Source: Clostridia bacterium
GTDB lineage: Bacteria > Bacillota > Clostridia > Christensenellales > Aristaeellaceae
Length of the DNA stretch: 9,480 nucleotides
NCBI GenBank assembly: GCA_900769075.1
Contig: CAAGFE010000080.1
Location: 1-9,480, forward strand
Direction: 5' to 3'
The notes under the pieces are model-generated. The model saw nothing but the letters and a program-made list of their open reading frames with translations. It made no database searches and was not told the origin of the DNA. A program made the translations under genes and the position numbers. Every line of letters starts with the position of its first letter. Position 1 is the stretch's first letter. Of the stretch, positions 6,843 through 9,480 are shown piece by piece.

Positions 6843-6879
6843 GCGTATATGCATATACGCACACACACGCGCGCGCACG
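6843..6879. repeat. 18-bp perfect palindrome opening a 37-bp alternating purine-pyrimidine tract
   Basis: GCGTATATGCATATACGC (6843-6860) is identical to its own reverse complement. It continues without a break into a CA/CG run, so every base from 6843 to 6879 alternates purine and pyrimidine. Such tracts, especially the CG-rich right half (6869-6876), are the sequences most prone to adopt left-handed Z-DNA under negative supercoiling, and the palindrome can extrude as a cruciform. The tract sits between the AT-rich segment and the tandem 15-bp repeats. Confidence 0.85.
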
Positions 6880-6906
6880 AGGACACACGATACACCTCTA
6901 CGCTGA

Positions 6907-6966
6907 AGGGTGAAAAGAGGGTGGGTGATATGAGATTGGGTGATATGAGATTGGGTGAAAAGAGAA
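6907..6966 (+). repeat. Four tandem 15-bp repeats (iteron-like)
   Basis: Four head-to-tail units fill exactly 60 bp: AGGGTGAAAAGAGGG (6907-6921), TGGGTGATATGAGAT (6922-6936), the identical unit again (6937-6951), and TGGGTGAAAAGAGAA (6952-6966). The consensus is TGGGTGAWAWGAGAT. The inner two are perfect copies and the outer two differ at a few positions. Direct repeats of this size beside an AT-rich segment resemble iterons that bind phage replication initiators; in this window VapE or the ParB-like protein would be candidate binders (inferred). The units are also a multiple of three, so a short open frame (6849-6977) reads through them as GDMRL-type pentapeptides. Confidence 0.85.
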
Positions 6967-6982
6967 TGCGGAGGTGAACAGC

Positions 6983-7054
6983 ATGAGCACATCCCTGATA
7001 CCCGATGGCGTTGCAAGGGGTGGAATGCTGTCGCCAACGTGTGCTATCGCATAG
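6983..7054 (+). CDS. Possible 23-codon mini-ORF or leader peptide
   Basis: A very strong ribosome site, GGAGGTGA (6970-6977), lies 5 nt before ATG 6983. The frame encodes 23 residues (MSTSLIPDGVARGGM, then LSPTCAIA) and stops at TAG 7052-7054. It has no recognisable domain. The reading frame almost exactly fills the large inverted repeat at 6993-7064, so translating it would disrupt that structure, as in leader-peptide control. It may instead be chance. The next strong ribosome site belongs to the helicase at 7152, 97 nt past this stop. Confidence 0.25.
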   Translation: MSTSLIPDGVARGGMLSPTCAIA

Positions 7055-7064
7055 GGTATCAGGG
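6993..7064 (+). repeat. Long inverted repeat, potential large hairpin
   Basis: CCCTGATACCC (6993-7003) and GGGTATCAGGG (7054-7064) are perfect 11-bp complements, with a possible T-G pair beyond. The 50-nt interior has further pairing options: GAT with ATC, CGTTG with CAACG, or alternatively TGGCG with CGCCA. It could therefore form a branched or bulged long stem. It lies 88 bp before the helicase start. It could be a structured RNA leader, a protein-binding site at an origin, or a recombination-type site; the sequence alone does not decide. Confidence 0.7.
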
Positions 7065-7151
7065 GCATATGGCTTCGCTGAATACAAGCTATATACATGA
7101 CAAGTCGCCGTCAGGGTGTGTATCCCCTGGCGGCACAGAAAGGAGGCAGAG

Positions 7152-8555
7152 ATGCCCAACGAAAGCGACCTTCACCAGTACCAGAGGTTCTGCGTGGAGT
7201 TTCTGGAGGAAAAGCCGCAATGCGCACTGTTCCTGGATTGCGGCCTTGGCAAAACCATTATTGCACTCACGGCCATCTCGCATCTGCTCTATGACAGCTA
7301 TGAGGTGAGCCGTGTTTTGATTATCGCCCCGCTTCGTGTGGCGCGGGACACATGGATCGCAGAGCTGTCCAAGTGGGAGCATCTGCGGGGACTGCGGATG
7401 GAGCGGGTGATCGGCACGCCCAAGGAGCGCGTCGCTGCGCTGGGCCGCCGGGCGGAGCTGTACATCATCAACCGGGAGAACGTGGAATGGCTGGTCAAGC
7501 ACTATGCGGGACGGAGGCTGCCCTTCGATATGCTGGTGATCGATGAGCTTTCCTCGTTCAAGAACAGCAAGGCAAAACGCTTCCTGGCTCTCAAGAAAGT
7601 GCTGCCCCAATTCTCGCGTGTGGTTGGGCTGACCGGCACACCCGCGCCCAACGGACTGGAGGATCTGTGGCCGCAGGTGTTCCTGCTGGATCGCGGCGTG
7701 CGACTGGGGCGGACGATGAAGAGCTACCTCGACATGTTCTTCGAAACCCCCAACAGCTGGCTGCCCTACAAGCACGAGCTGAAGCCCGGCGCGGAGGAGG
7801 AAATCTACCGGCGGCTGGGCGACATCTGTGTGTCCATGCGGGCAGCGGATCATCTGCAGATGCCGGAGCGCATCGACAACGTGGTGGAGCTGACGCTATC
7901 GCCCCGGGAGGAAAAGCTGTACCGGCAGATGGAGAGGGATATGCTCCTCCCTTACGCGGACGGCGATGTATTGGCCCTCAACGCGGCATCTCTCGCCGGT
8001 AAGCTGCTGCAGCTTTCCAACGGCGCGGTATACGATGAGTTCCACAACATCCGCGTCATCCACGACCGAAAGCTGGATGCACTGGAGGATCTGATCGAAG
8101 CCGCCAACGGCAAGCCGGTGCTGGTCATGTACGCCTACCAGCACGACCTGACGCGGATTCAGCAGCGTTTCGGAAAATACAGCCCGGACACTCCAGACGG
8201 CGTGCGGGAACTGAAGACCGCCGATGACATGGCGGACTGGAACGCCGGGCGCATCGCCGTGGCGGTGACACAGCCGGCTTCCACCGGGCATGGACTGAAT
8301 CTCCAGCACGGCGGCAGCACCATCGTGTGGTTCGGCCTGAACTGGTCGCTGGAGCTGTACGAGCAGGCCAATGCCCGTCTCTGGCGGCAGGGGCAGAAGA
8401 ACACGGTGGTCGTGCACCATCTGGTGGTCAAGGGCACCATGGACGAACAGGTCATGCAGGCATTGCATGACAAGGCCGCCGACCAGAATGCGCTGCTGGC
8501 GGCGGTGAAGGCCAGGATTCAGAACACAGCGGCACACAGCAGCGAAAGAAAGTGA
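7152..8555 (+). CDS. SNF2-like superfamily 2 DNA helicase/ATPase (phage type)
   Basis: This 467-residue ATP-driven DNA translocase carries the superfamily 2 motifs in order: motif I DCGLGKT (29-35, with K34), motif Ia-like IIAPLRVARDTW, motif II VIDELSSFKN (D131, E132), motif III LTGTPAPNG (T161-P164), a GHGLNLQHGGSTIVWF segment for motif V, and motif VI QANARLWRQGQ (Q405, R409, R412). The DELS version of motif II and its short length are usual for phage SNF2-like helicases next to VapE and polymerase genes. Its job is probably remodelling or unwinding DNA during phage replication or recombination, but the exact substrate is not known. ATG 7152 is fixed by AAAGGAGG (7139-7146), 5 nt upstream; the frame is open from 7116, but no start there has such a site. 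It ends 9 nt before the ParB-like gene, whose ribosome site overlaps this stop codon. Confidence 0.95.
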   Translation: MPNESDLHQYQRFCVEFLEEKPQCALFLDCGLGKTIIALTAISHLLYDSYEVSRVLIIAPLRVARDTWIAELSKWEHLRGLRMERVIGTPKERVAALGRRAELYIINRENVEWLVKHYAGRRLPFDMLVIDELSSFKNSKAKRFLALKKVLPQFSRVVGLTGTPAPNGLEDLWPQVFLLDRGVRLGRTMKSYLDMFFETPNSWLPYKHELKPGAEEEIYRRLGDICVSMRAADHLQMPERIDNVVELTLSPREEKLYRQMERDMLLPYADGDVLALNAASLAGKLLQLSNGAVYDEFHNIRVIHDRKLDALEDLIEAANGKPVLVMYAYQHDLTRIQQRFGKYSPDTPDGVRELKTADDMADWNAGRIAVAVTQPASTGHGLNLQHGGSTIVWFGLNWSLELYEQANARLWRQGQKNTVVVHHLVVKGTMDEQVMQALHDKAADQNALLAAVKARIQNTAAHSSERK

Positions 8556-8564
8556 GGAGCGACA

Positions 8565-9480
8565 ATGGCAAACAAGAAGACACGCGCCCTTCGCCGGGCG
8601 GAGTATATGCGGCAGAGGGAAGCGATGGACATGCAGGCACGGGAAGCGGTGGCGATGCAGACACGAGAAGCGATGCAGACTGTGGAACACCCCAGAGCAT
8701 GCAGAGCAGATGCCCCTGAGAAACAGATGGGGATGGTACAGTCCCGGAGCGAGGTGAAGCACAGCGGCACCTCTTGCGGCGAGGTGTGCCAGCAGATTCA
8801 GCTGATCCCGCTGACGAGCATCGTGACGGAGGAATACCAGCGCGTGATGAACATGCGCAATGTGGCGGGTATCGTGAAACATTTTGACCCGGCCAGGCTG
8901 GGCGTGCTGGTGGTCAGCCACCGGAAGGACGGCACCTACGCTGTGCTGGACGGACAGCACCGGCTCACCGCGCTCCGCCAGCTGGGGTACGCCTCGACCA
9001 ACTGCATTGTGCTGGAGGGCATGAGCATCCGCGAGGAAGCGGATTACTTCCGCCGCCAGAACGAAAACAAGCAGTCGCTGCGCATCGCGGACACCTTCAA
9101 CGCCTCGGTGTGGGCGGAGGATGAGGAGAGCCTGCAGATCAAGCGGCTCATGGACAGGTACAGCTTCCGTCACGGCAAGTCCGGCCAGCCCATGTGCATC
9201 TGCGCCATCGGTGCGCTGCAGCAGATCATCCGCCAGTTTGGTGTGGAGGCACTGGACAGGACGCTGGCGTGCATCGCGGCGACATGGCCGAGGGACACAA
9301 CCATTCTCCGCCGGGAGATGCTGGCGGGGCTGGGCGAATTCTGGAAGCGGTATGCCCCGGTACTGACGGTGGCGCAGTTCGAGGCGCGCATGCGGCTGAG
9401 GATGCCGATGGATCTGTATCAGGAGGTGCGCCGCCGGACGCAGGGCAAGTCTACGCCGGTCACGGCCTTCAGCAAGAGCA
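8565..9480 (+). CDS. ParB-like nuclease-fold protein, C-terminus cut off by the window
   Basis: The frame is open for 305 codons to the window edge. A charged low-complexity N-terminus (residues 1-76) includes three degenerate octapeptides. From about residue 78 it shows a ParB N-terminal-like fold: IQLIPLTSIV (78-87), a helix, LGVLVVSHRKDGTYAVLDGQ, and the hallmark DGQHRLTALR (D129-R138). REEADYFRRQNENKQSL (about 156-172) then follows, as in phage ParB-like families (I recall the DUF6551 group; not verified). ParB folds bind CTP and DNA in segregation proteins, and some relatives are nucleases, so this protein could bind DNA, cut it, or regulate. The remainder is helical. ATG 8565 is supported by GAGGAG (8554-8559), which overlaps the helicase stop; the two genes are likely one operon. 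The true C-terminus lies outside the window. Confidence 0.88.
   Translation, partial: MANKKTRALRRAEYMRQREAMDMQAREAVAMQTREAMQTVEHPRACRADAPEKQMGMVQSRSEVKHSGTSCGEVCQQIQLIPLTSIVTEEYQRVMNMRNVAGIVKHFDPARLGVLVVSHRKDGTYAVLDGQHRLTALRQLGYASTNCIVLEGMSIREEADYFRRQNENKQSLRIADTFNASVWAEDEESLQIKRLMDRYSFRHGKSGQPMCICAIGALQQIIRQFGVEALDRTLACIAATWPRDTTILRREMLAGLGEFWKRYAPVLTVAQFEARMRLRMPMDLYQEVRRRTQGKSTPVTAFSKS
8607..8678 (+). repeat. Three degenerate 24-bp tandem repeats inside the ParB-like gene
   Basis: Three in-frame 8-codon units encode MRQREAMD, MQAREAVA and MQTREAMQ (residues 15-38). All share M-x-x-R-E-A at the same spacing, and the bases around GAAGCG recur in each unit. The segment would form a highly charged helix preceding the ParB-like fold. 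It looks like expansion of a short coding repeat and may vary in copy number between related elements. Confidence 0.65.

Larger units (their letters stand above)
6674..7151. other. 478-bp noncoding region, candidate replication origin or leader
   Basis: No full-size gene is convincing between VapE and the SNF2-like helicase. Base composition changes sharply: about 6750-6836 is AT-rich, while the flanking genes are GC-rich. Structures in order are: inverted repeat ATAGGA/TCCTAT (6757-6776, loop AGAAAAAA); a direct repeat CTATGT twice (from 6773 and 6781); an 8-bp stem CCTCTTAT/ATAAGGGG (6794-6822, one G-U); an 18-bp palindrome and alternating tract (6843-6879); four 15-bp tandem repeats (6907-6966); a large inverted repeat (6993-7064); and a bulged hairpin CGCC..AGGG/CCCTGGCG (7106-7132). 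An AT-rich unwinding segment beside tandem repeats within replication genes is the typical layout of a phage origin. I see no DnaA box (TTATNCACA). A structured mRNA leader for the helicase is the main alternative, and both could hold. Confidence 0.45.

Noticed and set aside
6670..6906. 78-codon frame starting with GTG overlapping the VapE stop (GTGA)
   Set aside because: The stop-start overlap is suggestive, but there is no ribosome site, the product has no recognisable domain, and it ends in codons from the alternating CA/CG tract. It could be reconsidered if homologues exist.
6849..6977. 42-codon frame reading through the 15-bp repeats as GDMRL-type pentapeptides, with a GAGGG before its ATG
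   Set aside because: The peptide is made of low-complexity alternating-tract and repeat codons. The simplest view is that the DNA repeats are the functional element and the frame is open because the unit is a multiple of three.
6773..7159. 128-codon reverse-strand frame across the noncoding gap
   Set aside because: It would need a TTG start inside the helicase gene, has no ribosome site, and gives a repeat-derived translation (SPNLISPNLISP).
7896..9173. Reverse-strand open frame of 425 codons opposite the helicase and ParB-like genes
   Set aside because: It crosses two well-supported rightward genes and has a low-complexity His/Leu-rich translation. It is a compositional shadow.
1..9480. 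tRNA, rRNA, CRISPR array, insertion sequence or retron-type element
   Set aside because: No tRNA-like or rRNA-like sequence, no regularly spaced direct repeats with unique spacers, no transposase and no reverse transcriptase motif were seen on either strand. The only tandem repeats are contiguous.

Overview
The window reads as part of the DNA-replication module of a temperate phage, prophage or phage-derived integrated element of a Gram-positive host, probably a moderately GC-rich gut-type Clostridia (Bacillota). The reasons are the strong AGGAGG-type ribosome sites before nearly every gene, the compact overlapping gene layout, and the combination of a phage family A DNA polymerase, a VapE-type primase-helicase, a phage SNF2-like helicase, and small DUF3846- and DUF4314-type genes. 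The host is inferred from style and was not identified by any search. No integrase, structural gene, tRNA, rRNA or CRISPR array is visible.

Layout. At the left edge a small conserved-looking gene, cut by the window, runs leftward (1-257) from a near-consensus promoter (300-328). Divergently, the rightward module starts with the DNA polymerase (353-2338), then a structured gap, then a tight cluster of three small genes: DUF3846-like (2495-2908), DUF4314-like (2892-3149) and a 12-cysteine putative zinc protein (3152-3430). This ends at a 14-bp hairpin (3455-3492). A leftward type II toxin-antitoxin pair follows: a ParE/RelE-like toxin (3556-3849) and a Phd/YefM-like antitoxin (3830-4105). Its strong promoter faces away from the next rightward gene, the 817-residue VapE-type primase-helicase (4220-6673).

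After VapE comes a 478-bp region with no convincing full-size gene (6674-7151). It contains, in order, an AT-rich segment with small inverted repeats, a perfect 18-bp palindrome that opens a 37-bp alternating purine-pyrimidine tract, four tandem 15-bp repeats, a very strong ribosome site before a 23-codon mini-ORF, and an 11-bp perfect inverted repeat enclosing 50 nt. This architecture fits a phage replication origin and/or a structured leader. Then come the SNF2-like helicase (7152-8555) and a ParB-like protein (8565 to the window end, incomplete).

How the parts fit: VapE would prime and unwind DNA, the polymerase would extend it with proofreading, and the SNF2-like ATPase and ParB-like protein probably act on the same DNA during replication or later processing. 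The toxin-antitoxin pair sits inside the module in the opposite direction and may serve maintenance or defence. Its operator-promoter region lies immediately upstream of VapE, so it could influence VapE transcription. The most unusual part of the window is the 6.72-7.15 kb noncoding region.
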